DNA of 41,187 nucleotides from Prochlorococcus sp. AG-335-I21 (GCA_003282225.1 QBZO01000005.1:1-41187), one strand, 5' to 3'; counted from the stretch's first letter, positions 26,257 through 37,474 are shown. The notes: a model not told the origin generated them from the letters alone. Program-made: numbers and translations.

Positions 26257-27129
26257 CTAACTATAGTTATTACTATTTTTATATGGTCCAAAATGTTCAC
26301 TGCAGTTTCTACCTAATATTTTAGCAAGATTTAAACTTTCTTCTATATTCCAATTGGAGGACATTCCATAAAGGATTCCAGCTGCGAAAGAATCTCCGCA
26401 TCCATAAGAGTCAATCTTATTTTTTTTATTTTTAATAGCTTTATATCTTCCTCCTGGAAATACTATTCCACCATTCTCTCCTTCTGTTTTAAAAACATAT
26501 TTTGGGTTAAGTTTTAACTCATCTAAAGAAAAAACTTCACCAGGATCAAGATTACTTCCAATTAATCCATCTAAAAATATCCCTGATTCATTAATTATAT
26601 TTAATCCTACTCTGGGCGTGGTACATAATGTTTTAGCTAACCTCGATTTTTTAAATAATTCTTTATCGCCTGCCGTAATAAAAACTCCATCCATATCATT
26701 AAGGGTAGCCCAATCTAAATCATCATTATGATTAGGAGACAATCTATCTCCAATAATAGTAATAGATCTTTCACCATCAGAGTCAATTACACTGAAACCT
26801 TTTCTTGTTGGTTTATCTCGCCATGCTACATGTAATTTAATACCCATATTTTCAAGAATATTAAAACATTGTTTACCATAAAAATCATTCCCTAAAGCTG
26901 TAAAGAAATGAACTTCGCAGTTGGTTAATTCCCTTAGTCTTTTAGCTATTACTGATCCTCCCCCGGCAGGATATTCTAAAGATTTTTTAGAATGAGAGAT
27001 TAAACCTGGTTGAGGTAATTGATCTACTTCAATAAAATTTATCCACTCAATATGTCCAATAACAGCAAATTTTAAATTCCCTTTTTTAAATTTAAAATCC
27101 TGAACTTTATTATTTTCTTCTTCAATCAT
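26257..27129 (-). CDS. PfkB-family carbohydrate kinase
   Basis: PAGGGSVIAKRLRELTNCEVHFFTALGNDFYG... and C-terminal DSYGCGDSFAAGILYGMS; start placed at the internal ATG (MIEEENNK). Confidence 0.88.
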   Translation of the reverse strand: MIEEENNKVQDFKFKKGNLKFAVIGHIEWINFIEVDQLPQPGLISHSKKSLEYPAGGGSVIAKRLRELTNCEVHFFTALGNDFYGKQCFNILENMGIKLHVAWRDKPTRKGFSVIDSDGERSITIIGDRLSPNHNDDLDWATLNDMDGVFITAGDKELFKKSRLAKTLCTTPRVGLNIINESGIFLDGLIGSNLDPGEVFSLDELKLNPKYVFKTEGENGGIVFPGGRYKAIKNKKNKIDSYGCGDSFAAGILYGMSSNWNIEESLNLAKILGRNCSEHFGPYKNSNNYS

Positions 27130-27170
27130 AAGTTTATAAATACTATTATTAGGATATATATAATTTGGAT

Positions 27171-27539
27171 ATGGATTCATTAAACATACTAAAAGATAAT
27201 AGACAAAAACTATCGTATCTTTACCTTTTTCTATCAATCCTTGGGGCAATCCTTCCCATGATGGCAAATTTTAATTTTGCTATTGAATATGGAAATAGTT
27301 TTGACATTAAAAATTTTATTTCATTAGCAAATGCCAATCCAGCAGCTCAATCCATCTCTAGAGATTTATTGGTTGGAGCAACTGCAGTTTTTATTTGGAT
27401 AGTAAATGAATCTAAAAAATTGAATATAAAAAATATGTGGGTTGTTTATATTGGAACTTTTTTAATAGCATTTGCTTTCTCTGCTCCTTTTTTCTTATTT
27501 CTTAGAGAAAGAAGAATAATTGAAATAGAAAAAAAATAA
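27171..27539 (+). CDS. DUF2834-like membrane protein
   Basis: YLYLFLSILGAILPM...SISRDLLVGATAVFIWIVNESKKL..; start ATG 27171. Confidence 0.7.
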   Translation: MDSLNILKDNRQKLSYLYLFLSILGAILPMMANFNFAIEYGNSFDIKNFISLANANPAAQSISRDLLVGATAVFIWIVNESKKLNIKNMWVVYIGTFLIAFAFSAPFFLFLRERRIIEIEKK

Positions 27540-27559
27540 ATATTATTTATATAAAACTT

Positions 27560-28789
27560 TTAAAATGATTTCTTAAATATTATCGTAAATATTAAAAAAC
27601 AAATAAATGAAATAACTAACCACATAATTGATGCATAACCAAAAAGATCTAGTACCCTTCCAGAAATAAATGGTCCAAAAAAATATCCCATTGCAAAACA
27701 TTGTGATAACAGTGCTAGTGCATAACCTTTTTTATTTGAAGGGGCAATACTGAAAACAACATCTGTAGATGTTGGTAGGAAGGAAGATGTGCCTAAACTT
27801 ATTAAGACGATTGCAAAAAAAACGAAATAAAAGGCTGCAATATTTAAATAACTAGAAATAAATAATAAAAGTGAGGCGAAAGAAAAGTTGATTAAGCTAA
27901 ATTTCAATCCAAATAATTTTCCTTTTTTTGATATCCATGAACCAATTGGCCATTGTAAAATTAATAATAAAATCAACTGAAAAGAAATGATAAAACTAAT
28001 AACTTGTTCATTTAAGACATCTCTTATAACTCCACCCTTAACAAGATCAAGTGGTAAAGTCACCTGAATTAAAGCAAGAGATGTAGTTATCAATATTACA
28101 GATAAAACTATTATGGTTGTATTTTTGTTCCACCTCTCTTTATAGATTTTAAAATGATCTATAGCATTTTTTTGAGAGTTCTCTAAAGTTGTTTTTATCG
28201 ACTTTTTATTTCTTAAAATCAAAAAAATAATTGAAAGCATACAAAATATATCATTTATAAAAATCGATTTGATATAAATAAAATTATTCATAAATCCACC
28301 AATCAATACTCCTAAAAATATCCCCAAAGCCTCAGAAGTTCTCACCAGGGCATAAGCTTTTCTTGTATCAAAAGGTTGACAAAAATATGGGACTACAAAT
28401 TCCGCAGTAGGCCAATATATACCCGCGGCTGCTCCGATAAAAGCTTGACCAAAGATATAAGAGTAAGTATCTTTTGAAATAATTAAACAAAATCCTGCAG
28501 CAATACTTATGAATGAAGAGATAACTAAAGGACTATGAATTTTGCCTGTTTTATTTAGGTAGTTACCAGTAACGATTCTTGTTAAAGTACCTATGATTGC
28601 TGAAATCGTAAAACCTAGACCAATTTCTGTTGCTGATAATCCAATATTATTGAAAATAAGGGATGTTAAATAAATCACGCCTCCTGCTCCAAATGAAGCA
28701 AAAAATCTTATTTTAGTAATTAACCTTAAATGAAAGGGAAATTGACTCCACCAAAGTTTACTTGTAAGAAATTTATTCGGAATAAACAC
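27560..28789 (-). CDS. MFS transporter
   Basis: ~12 TM; GLGFTISAIIGTLTRIVTGNYLNKTGK, GSWISKKGK. Confidence 0.88.
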   Translation of the reverse strand: MFIPNKFLTSKLWWSQFPFHLRLITKIRFFASFGAGGVIYLTSLIFNNIGLSATEIGLGFTISAIIGTLTRIVTGNYLNKTGKIHSPLVISSFISIAAGFCLIISKDTYSYIFGQAFIGAAAGIYWPTAEFVVPYFCQPFDTRKAYALVRTSEALGIFLGVLIGGFMNNFIYIKSIFINDIFCMLSIIFLILRNKKSIKTTLENSQKNAIDHFKIYKERWNKNTTIIVLSVILITTSLALIQVTLPLDLVKGGVIRDVLNEQVISFIISFQLILLLILQWPIGSWISKKGKLFGLKFSLINFSFASLLLFISSYLNIAAFYFVFFAIVLISLGTSSFLPTSTDVVFSIAPSNKKGYALALLSQCFAMGYFFGPFISGRVLDLFGYASIMWLVISFICFLIFTIIFKKSF

Positions 28790-28791
28790 AA

Positions 28792-30354
28792 TTGAAATTC
28801 ATTTTTATAATTTTTTTAAGTTTTTTTAGTTTTTTTTCAGCAAAAGATTCAATAGCTGCTGAAAAGATAAATATCAAGTTCGAAGAGATGTCAATCCCTT
28901 TAACTATAGATCAGTTATTAAACTTAGAGAATTATAAGGATGATTCTACAGAAGTAATAGACTGGTTTAAGCAAAATGGATTTTTAAAAGTCTTTGAGAT
29001 ATCAAAATTTTTAAAATTTCCAGTTTTTAAAGAAGAAAGTTTAAACAGGCAAGTATTAAGAAGTTGGGTAGGTAGAAAGATTCTTTCAGAATTAAGTAAT
29101 ACTATTTTGGTTCCCAATGACAAAGATGGTATTAAGGTTTTTAATACAATAGAAAGTTTATTGGAAGTCAAAAATGAAGTTTCAACTTTGGATATCCTAA
29201 AGGCTTTACCTTCAGAAGAAATTTCGTTAGATATTGATAATTTAATTTTAATAATTTCTTCATGGAAAAAAGAATTAGCAAAGCAACAAAGTTTAAACCT
29301 AAAATTAAAATCATTAGAAAAAACCAATAACTCTTTTTCTAAGAAAGAAGTACATAAAGATGATTCAGATCTTATAAAAATTAATAAGAAAATTTATTCG
29401 CCTCATAGAGGTAAGGCTTTAAAAATTGAATTATGGAAAAATAAGAAAACCAAATCAAATAAAGATCTAATTATATTTATGCCAGGACTTGGAGGAAATA
29501 TTGATAATTTCAAATGGATTGGCATTGAATTAAGTAAAAGAGGTTGGCCCATAGTATTTATAGACCATGAAGGAAGTAATTCAGAGGCTTTTTTAGAAGT
29601 TATAGAAGGTTTTAATTCAATTCCAACTAGTGCCGACTTTTTCTTATACCGTATAAAAGATTTAGATACAGTAATTAAAGCTCATAATAATGGGAAATTA
29701 GGCTTACCAAATGATTCCTATATTTTAATGGGACATTCATTAGGAGCTTTAATAGCTTTTTTGTATGAAGGTGATTTACCTAAAGATGACTTTGAAAAAA
29801 GATGTGATTCATCTTTAAAAGATTTTGCAATAACTAATTTATCAAAATTACTCCAATGTCAATTAAACGAAATTCCATTACCCGAAATAATAAATTCAAA
29901 GAAAGCAAATGGAATAATAGGATTTAGTTCATTTGGCGGCTTAATCTGGCCAAATGAAAAAAATTCTGGAATTGAGATTCCAGTACTGTTAATTGGAGGA
30001 ACTTATGATCTTATAACTCCCTTAATAAGTGAGCAATTCAAAGTATTTTTATCTACGGCTAATAATCCTTTAAATAGATTCTTAATTATTGAGGGATCAA
30101 GTCATTTTTCACCAATAAGAATCAATGATAAGTATTCAGAAAATATCGAAAATAATGATATTTTTAAAATCAATAAATCTTTTATTGGATCAAATCCTTA
30201 CTCTTTTCAAAATTTATCTTTAAAAGTTATCGTAGAGTTTTTAGAAAATATAAAAAATAATGAAAGCATTAAAGTTATAAAAAATCAAACAGAAAGCAAT
30301 CTTGATTTTCATCTTTTAGATAAAAAGAATTTAAAAGCAATAATCAAAAATTAG
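28792..30354 (+). CDS. secreted alpha/beta hydrolase (DUF1400-type N-terminus)
   Basis: TTG start, signal peptide, nucleophile elbow GHSLG, DHEGSN, GGTYDLITP, SSHFSP. Confidence 0.85.
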   Translation: MKFIFIIFLSFFSFFSAKDSIAAEKINIKFEEMSIPLTIDQLLNLENYKDDSTEVIDWFKQNGFLKVFEISKFLKFPVFKEESLNRQVLRSWVGRKILSELSNTILVPNDKDGIKVFNTIESLLEVKNEVSTLDILKALPSEEISLDIDNLILIISSWKKELAKQQSLNLKLKSLEKTNNSFSKKEVHKDDSDLIKINKKIYSPHRGKALKIELWKNKKTKSNKDLIIFMPGLGGNIDNFKWIGIELSKRGWPIVFIDHEGSNSEAFLEVIEGFNSIPTSADFFLYRIKDLDTVIKAHNNGKLGLPNDSYILMGHSLGALIAFLYEGDLPKDDFEKRCDSSLKDFAITNLSKLLQCQLNEIPLPEIINSKKANGIIGFSSFGGLIWPNEKNSGIEIPVLLIGGTYDLITPLISEQFKVFLSTANNPLNRFLIIEGSSHFSPIRINDKYSENIENNDIFKINKSFIGSNPYSFQNLSLKVIVEFLENIKNNESIKVIKNQTESNLDFHLLDKKNLKAIIKN

Positions 30355-31391
30355 TATTCAATTCGAGGATCTAATATAGCGATTAAAATATCGACAAAAA
30401 GATTTAATGAGACTATTAGTAAAGAGGTGATAATTACAATTCCTTGAACAACAGTATAATCCCTTTGGGAAATAGCTTCATGTAATCTTAAAGCTATCCC
30501 TGGCCATGAAAAAGTAACTTCAAAAAGAAGCGCTCCTCCTGCTAAAGAAGCTATTGTTAAGCCTGAAATGGTAACAATAGGCAAAAGTGCATTAGGTAAA
30601 GAGTGATTTAAGATAATTTTCCTTCTTGAAATTCCTCTGCATAAAGCTGCATTTACATAATCACTTTTTAGTGTCTTGTCTAAATTTATTCTTAAAGATC
30701 TACTAAAAATTCCGCTCAAAAGAAACCCAAGAGTTATTGAAGGAAGCGCAAGATGATATAAGCTTTCTCTTAAATAGATAAGATTATTATTTAGAAGACT
30801 ATCTAGAACTAGAAAGCCTGTAATTTTTGGTGGGCTATAAATGATTGAGAACCTCCCACCAATCGGAAAAATGCTTAAATATACTGAAAATATTAATTGA
30901 GCTAAAATTGCCCCCCAGAAAGGTGGAATTGCATATGAAGAGATTCCTATTACTCTAGCTATGTAGTCTCCTTTTTTCCCTTTATTTTTTAAACCAAAAA
31001 AACCAAGCGGAAATCCTAATAAGATTGCAAAGAATATTGAAAAGGTACCTAGTTCTACACTCGCTGGTAATGATTTAAGAATAATATCAAGAACCGGTTC
31101 TTGAGTACTTAAAGATTCTCCAAAATTTAAGTGCAAAATATTATTAATGTAAGAAAGATATTGACTAAGAAGAGATTCATTTAACCCTAATTTATATCTA
31201 AGAATTTCTCTTGAAGCTTCATTAGCTCCAGATCCTAAAATTGCATCAACTGGGTCTCCTGGCGCAACTCTCAATAAAATAAAAACTAATGTAGATATAA
31301 TCCACAACATTAAAGGTATTAAAGAAATCTTTAATAAAGAATAATTTAAAAGTTTACTAAGATCTCTACTCATTAATGAATTTGAGATCAC
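30351..31391 (-). CDS. peptide/nickel-type ABC transporter permease (DppB-like)
   Basis: WIISTLVFILLRVAPGDPVDAILG...LGLNESLLSQYLSYI..; EAA region ALCRGISRRKIILNHSLPNALLP. Confidence 0.88.
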   Translation of the reverse strand: MISNSLMSRDLSKLLNYSLLKISLIPLMLWIISTLVFILLRVAPGDPVDAILGSGANEASREILRYKLGLNESLLSQYLSYINNILHLNFGESLSTQEPVLDIILKSLPASVELGTFSIFFAILLGFPLGFFGLKNKGKKGDYIARVIGISSYAIPPFWGAILAQLIFSVYLSIFPIGGRFSIIYSPPKITGFLVLDSLLNNNLIYLRESLYHLALPSITLGFLLSGIFSRSLRINLDKTLKSDYVNAALCRGISRRKIILNHSLPNALLPIVTISGLTIASLAGGALLFEVTFSWPGIALRLHEAISQRDYTVVQGIVIITSLLIVSLNLFVDILIAILDPRIEY

Positions 31392-32937
31392 TCATTAAAA
31401 TAATTCCTGCCCCATTAAAAATAGGTTTTGAAATTTCATTTTGCGACCAAGCTTTTTGAGATGAAATCCATATTGGAATATAAGGTATTGATTCTGAAGC
31501 TATTTTCTCTATTTCAATTAATTTCGCTAATCTTTCTTCACCGTGTAAGTTTTCGCTATCAAGAAATAAATCTTCTACTGTATTTGATCCCCAAAAACTT
31601 CCGCTGTAAACTGATTCTCCTTTTTTACAGTTTTTACCATCTATTTCATTGCAACTTAGAAGGGGTGTTAAATATGCCTCGGGGTCAGAATAAGCACCTG
31701 TCCAATCAAGAATAACCGCTGTATATATCCCTAAATTTAGATTCTTATAAATAGTTGTGGACTCTACTCCGTTGAGTTTAATATTAATACATTCATTCAA
31801 AATATTTTTTATTTGTTCTTGCCAAGAAAGAGCAATAAGTTTATCAGCAGGTACGTTAGATCTATAAGTGAGAGGAAAATCTAAAACATTACCGTTACAG
31901 TAACCTTCTTTTTGTAGTAACACTTTTGCTTCTAAGGGATCATATTTTGGCCATAATTCTTCCTTATTTTTTTTTAAAATTGGTGGAACAAGTGATCTTG
32001 AGGGTTGCCTTAATCCATAACTAACCTTTTCGCTAATGAATTCTCTATTAAGACTTTTAGCTATAGCCAACCTTACATTAAGATTATTTAAGGGATAAGA
32101 ATTTGTTCTTAGACTAATAAAACTTATTTCTGTAGCAGGACTCTTTCCTTCTTTAATTTCTTTGTTATTGCTTAATAAATTTAAATTATTTCTTTGAATA
32201 TCATCGATTGAATTTGATAAAAGAACGTCAATTTGTTTACTTTTTAGAGCTCCGAAAAGAGAAGAAGAGTTGGAATATCCAATAAAACTAATACCTTCAT
32301 TATTAGGTTTATCACTCCAATAATTTAAATTTGGTTCAATTATTTGAATTTCATTTGAAAATCTCTTCAATATATATTTACCTGTACCAACAAATTTATC
32401 ATTTAAAAATTTATCCGAATAATCTTTATAATAAGTAGGTGAAATAGGTGTCAAATTTATAGATGTAAGTAAACCATTAACGGAGCTTGATGGTTTATTT
32501 AGATTAATGATTACCTTATATTCGCTTGGAGTTTCTATAGATTTTATTTTATTCCCCAAGATATAATTCATTGTTCCGATTCTTTTAAATCTATCAAAAG
32601 AAAACTTTATAGCATTTGAATTAAATAAAGTTCCATCATGAAAAAGAACATTTTCTTTTAGATTAATTATTATTTGTAATTTATCTTTTGAAAAAATTGG
32701 CATTCCTAATGCTAATTCAGGAATTAACTCTCCTTCAGAATTTAATTCATATAAAGTATCACCAAGGGAACTTAATAGTTGTAGTGATTTTAGAGTACTT
32801 GCCCTAGCTGGATCTAAAGATTCAATTTTACCTGAACTCGCAACTGTAATTCTTTTGGATTTATTATTAGAAACGCAAGAATATTGTGATAAAGAAATTA
32901 AAAAAACGAATAAAGCTATTAAAAAATTATTGTGCAT
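31366..32937 (-). CDS. ABC transporter substrate-binding lipoprotein, family 5
   Basis: Lipobox-like SQYSC; SLDPARASTLKSLQLLSSLGDTLYE, VLFHDGTLFNSNAIKFSFDRF. Confidence 0.88.
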   Translation of the reverse strand: MHNNFLIALFVFLISLSQYSCVSNNKSKRITVASSGKIESLDPARASTLKSLQLLSSLGDTLYELNSEGELIPELALGMPIFSKDKLQIIINLKENVLFHDGTLFNSNAIKFSFDRFKRIGTMNYILGNKIKSIETPSEYKVIINLNKPSSSVNGLLTSINLTPISPTYYKDYSDKFLNDKFVGTGKYILKRFSNEIQIIEPNLNYWSDKPNNEGISFIGYSNSSSLFGALKSKQIDVLLSNSIDDIQRNNLNLLSNNKEIKEGKSPATEISFISLRTNSYPLNNLNVRLAIAKSLNREFISEKVSYGLRQPSRSLVPPILKKNKEELWPKYDPLEAKVLLQKEGYCNGNVLDFPLTYRSNVPADKLIALSWQEQIKNILNECINIKLNGVESTTIYKNLNLGIYTAVILDWTGAYSDPEAYLTPLLSCNEIDGKNCKKGESVYSGSFWGSNTVEDLFLDSENLHGEERLAKLIEIEKIASESIPYIPIWISSQKAWSQNEISKPIFNGAGIILMSDLKFINE

Positions 32938-32964
32938 AACATTTGATTCTTCAGAAATTTAATT

Positions 32965-33219
32965 TTAATTAAAAGATTCAGAGCAAAAGGTTTGTAGTGT
33001 AATTTGATTAATTTTCAGGGAGAATGTCTTGTTAACTTCCAAAGCGAAGGGCCACTCTCTTATCCAACAAACTTTACTCTCTGGATTAATTCCTACAACC
33101 TGATATGTCTTTTGACTATTTTTAATTTTCACACACGCTCCTTTATAGAGGTTTTTAAAGCTGTTATTAGGATTAAATTTATAATTATTTTTATTATCTA
33201 CTAATTTTGAAAATCTCAT
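32965..33219 (-). CDS. hypothetical protein
   Basis: 84-aa version starting at MRFSKLVDNK; longer ORF to 33273 possible. Confidence 0.55.
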   Translation of the reverse strand: MRFSKLVDNKNNYKFNPNNSFKNLYKGACVKIKNSQKTYQVVGINPESKVCWIREWPFALEVNKTFSLKINQITLQTFCSESFN

Positions 33220-33282
33220 TACATAAAATAAACTTCCTTTCTTTGGTTTAACAAGGAAAAAAGAGATATGCAAATGTTTTTT

Positions 33283-34584
33283 TTAAATACAACTTAATTG
33301 ACTAGCAATTAATTCAACTTCAGAAAGAGCATTTATTTCCTTCTTTGATTTTTCAAATTTACCATTTGAGACTTCGTGAGTGATCACAACTATTTCTGCT
33401 TTATTCTCACTTGCATCTAATTGGACAATTGATTCTATTGAGACATCATTCTTGCCAAAAAGATCTCCAATCTTACCAATTACTCCTGGGGTATCTAAAC
33501 AAATAATTCTGAGATAATTCTTTTTTGATATTTTATTAAAATCAATGATATGACAATCTCTCCAAAAATTAAAAGATAATAATGGATCTATAGATTTCGT
33601 ATCCTTGGTTAATGAAGACTGCAGATTTAAAATATCAGACACAACAGAAGCAGCGGTTGGCCCACTTCCCGCACCTGGTCCGTACAACATTATTTCCCCT
33701 AGTGGTTCAGCATCTACAAGGATGGCATTATTCACACCATCAACTGTTGCCAAAGGATGAGATTTTGGGATTAAAGAAGGACCTACCCAAACATTTAGAG
33801 AGAGAGAATCATTAATGTTGGTAGCATTTCTTTTCGAAAAGGCTAAAAGTTTTATTTCAAAACCTAGTTTATTTGCATATTCAATATCTTTAATATCTAT
33901 TTGATTTATACCCTCTGTACTAATTGAATCTCTATTAATTTTACCTCCAAATGCGAGTTCAGAAAGAATTGAAATCTTATCAGCCGCATCGTGTCCTTCA
34001 ACATCAGCAGTTGGATCAAATTCTGCGAAACCAAGTTTTTGAGCTAATTGTAATGTTGCCTTATAATCAGCTTTTTCATTTGACATTTTTGTAAGTATAA
34101 AATTTGTTGTACCATTTATTATCCCAACCATTTTATTTATTTGATTACTTTTAAGAGATCTTTTTAAAGGTTCAATTATTGGAATCCCTCCACATACTGC
34201 CGCTTCTGTTAAAACATAGACTCCATACTTAGCAGCTGTGGTATATATTTCACTCCCATATCTTGCAATTACCGCTTTATTAGCTGTAACTACTGATTTT
34301 CGAGCCTTTAGAGATTTCAAAATAATATCCTTGGCTGTATCTGTCCCTCCCATTACTTCTACAATCACCTCAACATTTGGATCTTTGATTAAGTCATAAG
34401 GATCATTTATTAAAAGATTATTCTCTAATTCAATGTCCCTTTTTTTGTTGATATTTTTAACGGCTATTCCTACGATTTCTATATCTTTTAAAATGGGATG
34501 TAGGTCATTTGTCGATTTTAGGATTTTATAAATACCTTTTCCTACAGTTCCAAAACCAATAATTCCAATTTTACATTTTCGCAT
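33283..34584 (-). CDS. hom: homoserine dehydrogenase
   Basis: GIIGFGTVGKGIY, VTANKAVIARYG, NGTTNFILTKM, C-terminal ACT domain. Confidence 0.95.
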   Translation of the reverse strand: MRKCKIGIIGFGTVGKGIYKILKSTNDLHPILKDIEIVGIAVKNINKKRDIELENNLLINDPYDLIKDPNVEVIVEVMGGTDTAKDIILKSLKARKSVVTANKAVIARYGSEIYTTAAKYGVYVLTEAAVCGGIPIIEPLKRSLKSNQINKMVGIINGTTNFILTKMSNEKADYKATLQLAQKLGFAEFDPTADVEGHDAADKISILSELAFGGKINRDSISTEGINQIDIKDIEYANKLGFEIKLLAFSKRNATNINDSLSLNVWVGPSLIPKSHPLATVDGVNNAILVDAEPLGEIMLYGPGAGSGPTAASVVSDILNLQSSLTKDTKSIDPLLSFNFWRDCHIIDFNKISKKNYLRIICLDTPGVIGKIGDLFGKNDVSIESIVQLDASENKAEIVVITHEVSNGKFEKSKKEINALSEVELIASQLSCI

Positions 34585-34619
34585 TTGTTATTTTTTATTA
34601 TAGTTTCAATTTTATAATA

Positions 34620-35045
34620 TTATTCCGACAAAAAATCATTTGCCTGAGACTGCATTTTTAAGAGAATATTTAAAAACCCATTTGATCTTGATGGGGTTAA
34701 ACTTGCTTTTAGACCAGTATCTTCTATAAATTTATTGTTTATATTAACGACTTCTCTTGGCGTTAATTCATTCATTCCATTGATTAGGAATGCAAGTAAA
34801 CCTTTTGTTATCAAAGCATCAGAATAGCCTTCCCAATAAAGTTTACCTTCTTGAAAACTTGCTTTAACAAAGACTTCAGAAACACATCCTTGAACTTTAT
34901 TTTCAGGAATTAAAATACAATTATTTGGGACTTTCAATTTTTTACCTAACCATAAAATAAATTCATATTTTCTCTTTGGATCTTCTGCATTTTTTAGCTT
35001 CTCAACTAATTTAGATAATTCAGTATAAGTTTTATTGTTTTCCAT
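34620..35045 (-). CDS. sufE: SufE family Fe-S cluster assembly protein
   Basis: NCILIPENKVQGCVSEVFVKASFQEGKLYWEGYSDALITKGLLAFLI. Confidence 0.9.
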   Translation of the reverse strand: MENNKTYTELSKLVEKLKNAEDPKRKYEFILWLGKKLKVPNNCILIPENKVQGCVSEVFVKASFQEGKLYWEGYSDALITKGLLAFLINGMNELTPREVVNINNKFIEDTGLKASLTPSRSNGFLNILLKMQSQANDFLSE

Positions 35046-35082
35046 TCTTATACAACCATTAAAAAGCTAAATTAAATACACA

Positions 35083-35640
35083 CTATACTAATATTTCTTT
35101 TTCCGTAATAAAACCTGATAGAGGGATATCCCAATCAGCTCTAGTCAATAATTTATGGCTTACACAATTAGAAGTTAAGATCCCAATACAAGGAATTGCT
35201 CTCCAATTCTTATCTTCCCTTAATTTGTCAAAATATCCTCCACCGTAACCTAATCTTATTAAGTTTTTATCAACGGATAGACACGGGATAAAAATCATAC
35301 TAATTTCTTCATAACTTAATTTATTTGAAGAATCAGGAGCTAGTATCCCATGTGAATCTTTAGATAATTGTTTCTTATCCCAGAGACAAAATGAAAGTTT
35401 CTTATATTTTTCACATCTTGGCAAGGCTAATAAATATTGATCTCCAAGACTTCTTAAATCAACTTCGTTTTCAAGAGGCCAGTAAATTCCAATATATTTT
35501 TTTTTTAAATCTTTACTAAAAATTGAATCAACATATCTTTTTACATTAATTTCAACATTTTTCTTATCAATAGATGTAGTTTTATTTCTCAAATTTTTAA
35601 AGAATTTCCTCTCAAAATTCTTTCTCTCTGAGATAATCAT
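35083..35640 (-). CDS. 5-formyltetrahydrofolate cyclo-ligase
   Basis: IGIYWPLENEVDLRSL..., RLGYGGGYFDKL. Confidence 0.9.
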   Translation of the reverse strand: MIISERKNFERKFFKNLRNKTTSIDKKNVEINVKRYVDSIFSKDLKKKYIGIYWPLENEVDLRSLGDQYLLALPRCEKYKKLSFCLWDKKQLSKDSHGILAPDSSNKLSYEEISMIFIPCLSVDKNLIRLGYGGGYFDKLREDKNWRAIPCIGILTSNCVSHKLLTRADWDIPLSGFITEKEILV

Positions 35641-35649
35641 AATTTATAT

Positions 35650-36123
35650 TTAATTAAATCCTTCTTCATTTAATTTTGTTAAAGCTATGGCTAGTGCATC
35701 TGCAGAGTCATCTGGTTTCGGCGCATGAGTCAAATTTAAGTTATACATTACCGCTTCAATAACTTCCTTCTTTGATGCTTTACCAGAGCCTGCAATAGTA
35801 AGCTTGACTTGAGATGGTGCGTACTCACTAACTTTGATGCTCTTAGCAGCAAATACCATCATGATTACGCCCCGAGCCTGAACTACGCTAATGGTAGTAC
35901 TAGATCTATAAAAGAAAAACTTCTCTACCGCAGCAATATCAGGTTTCCACTTATTAATTAATGTATTGAGATCGATAAAAATCTCATAAAGTCTATCTCC
36001 TTCTTCTTTATTTTTATTGGTTTCAATTACACCACAATCAAGAAATATCTTCTTATCATTTTTAATCTCAATAATTCCATATCCAACTCTTCCTAATCCA
36101 GGATCAATTCCAATAATCCTCAC
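35650..36123 (-). CDS. ruvC: Holliday junction resolvase RuvC
   Basis: [19 protein letters not shown]..., [25 protein letters not shown]; start placed at GTG 36123, which removes a 47-bp overlap with chlI. Confidence 0.93.
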   Translation of the reverse strand: MRIIGIDPGLGRVGYGIIEIKNDKKIFLDCGVIETNKNKEEGDRLYEIFIDLNTLINKWKPDIAAVEKFFFYRSSTTISVVQARGVIMMVFAAKSIKVSEYAPSQVKLTIAGSGKASKKEVIEAVMYNLNLTHAPKPDDSADALAIALTKLNEEGFN

Positions 36124-36127
36124 TTTA

Positions 36128-37216
36128 TTATTCTTGTGTTGATAATTGAAATTTGGAAAGGTCATCTTTTTCATTTAAATCGAAGACTTTACAGAATGCT
36201 TGAATGACTCTTTCTCCTGAATCAACTTGTTCTAAAGGATCTTTTCTTAATCGATGTCTTAAAGAACACGTAATTACTCTAGCGATATCTTCTTCTTGCA
36301 CTTCAGTTCTTCCCTCAAATGCAGCAATTGCCCTTGCAGATCGATTAGTTACAATATCCCCTCTCAGTCCATCAACATCAAGTTCTCCACATATAGCAGA
36401 TATATTTAATCTAAGATCATCATCCAATTGAACGGAATTTAATATCTCTTGAGCTTTAATAACTTTTTGCTGAAGGTCATCTTGCTGTTTCTCAACACTT
36501 ATTGAGAATTCATCAGGATTATCATCAAATGAAGTTCGCTGATCAACAACTTTAACCCTTAATTCGGCATCTCTTACTGTCTTAACCTCAACGCTCATAC
36601 CAAATCTATCTAATAACTGAGGTCTAAGTTCTCCTTCTTCTGGATTGCCAGAGCCAATTAAAACAAATCTTGCAGGATGTCGAACTGAAACACCCTCTCT
36701 CTCAACAGTGTTCCATCCAGATGCGGCGGAATCTAAAAGGACATCAACTAAATGATCGTCAAGTAGATTAACTTCGTCAACGTATAACAAGCCTCTATTA
36801 GCTTTTGCTAATAAGCCTGGTTCAAAGGCCTTGATTCCTTCGCTTAAAGCCTTTTCTATATCAATAGTTCCGCATAGTCTGTCTTCTGTTGCCCCCAATG
36901 GCAAATCAACCATTGGGACTTGTTTTATATCTTTTTCCAAACTTTCTCCTTGTACAATTTTCTCTAAAACTTCTTTACTCTGTAAATCAGGATCTATAAG
37001 TGAACTATTATATGGATCATCTTTAACAACATCTATAGCTGGCAACAAGTCTGCTAGAGCTCTTATGGTAGTAGATTTACCAGTTCCTCTGTCACCCATA
37101 ATCATTACTCCTCCAATTCTTGGATCTATAACATTTAATAAAAGAGCTAATTTCATTTCTTCTTGACCAATTACAGCAGTAAAAGGAAAAACTCTTCTTT
37201 TCTTTGTTGTATACAC
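36128..37216 (-). CDS. chlI: magnesium chelatase ATPase subunit I
   Basis: [51 protein letters not shown]. Confidence 0.96.
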   Translation of the reverse strand: MYTTKKRRVFPFTAVIGQEEMKLALLLNVIDPRIGGVMIMGDRGTGKSTTIRALADLLPAIDVVKDDPYNSSLIDPDLQSKEVLEKIVQGESLEKDIKQVPMVDLPLGATEDRLCGTIDIEKALSEGIKAFEPGLLAKANRGLLYVDEVNLLDDHLVDVLLDSAASGWNTVEREGVSVRHPARFVLIGSGNPEEGELRPQLLDRFGMSVEVKTVRDAELRVKVVDQRTSFDDNPDEFSISVEKQQDDLQQKVIKAQEILNSVQLDDDLRLNISAICGELDVDGLRGDIVTNRSARAIAAFEGRTEVQEEDIARVITCSLRHRLRKDPLEQVDSGERVIQAFCKVFDLNEKDDLSKFQLSTQE

Positions 37217-37474
37217 AGCTTTAGGTTTACTTTATTTTCGAACGATCAGTAGATGATACTTCAGAAAATGTTATTAGTAAATATCTAAATTAAATTGAAC
37301 GTTTTGACTATATTTGAGCTAACTTTATAACAATTTCATTTCTTAATCCAATTTAATTTTTTAGAGTTAATTTTTCACATAAACTCTGCTGCTTAGAATA
37401 TATTCAAAGCTATAATCTTAAAAAGATTTAACTAAAATATATCAATTTCGTCGTTTTAATTTAACTTTATAAAT

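Noticed and set aside
26257-27267. PfkB kinase ORF starting at 27267
   Set aside because: The extra N-terminus (MPSWEGLPQGLIEKGKD...) is antisense to the DUF2834-like gene; an internal ATG at 27129 gives a cleaner start.
35650-36174. RuvC start at 36174
   Set aside because: It would overlap chlI by 47 bp; GTG at 36123 starts immediately at VRIIGIDPG.
36204-37166. Plus-strand ORFs opposite chlI
   Set aside because: Antisense shadows of a highly conserved gene.
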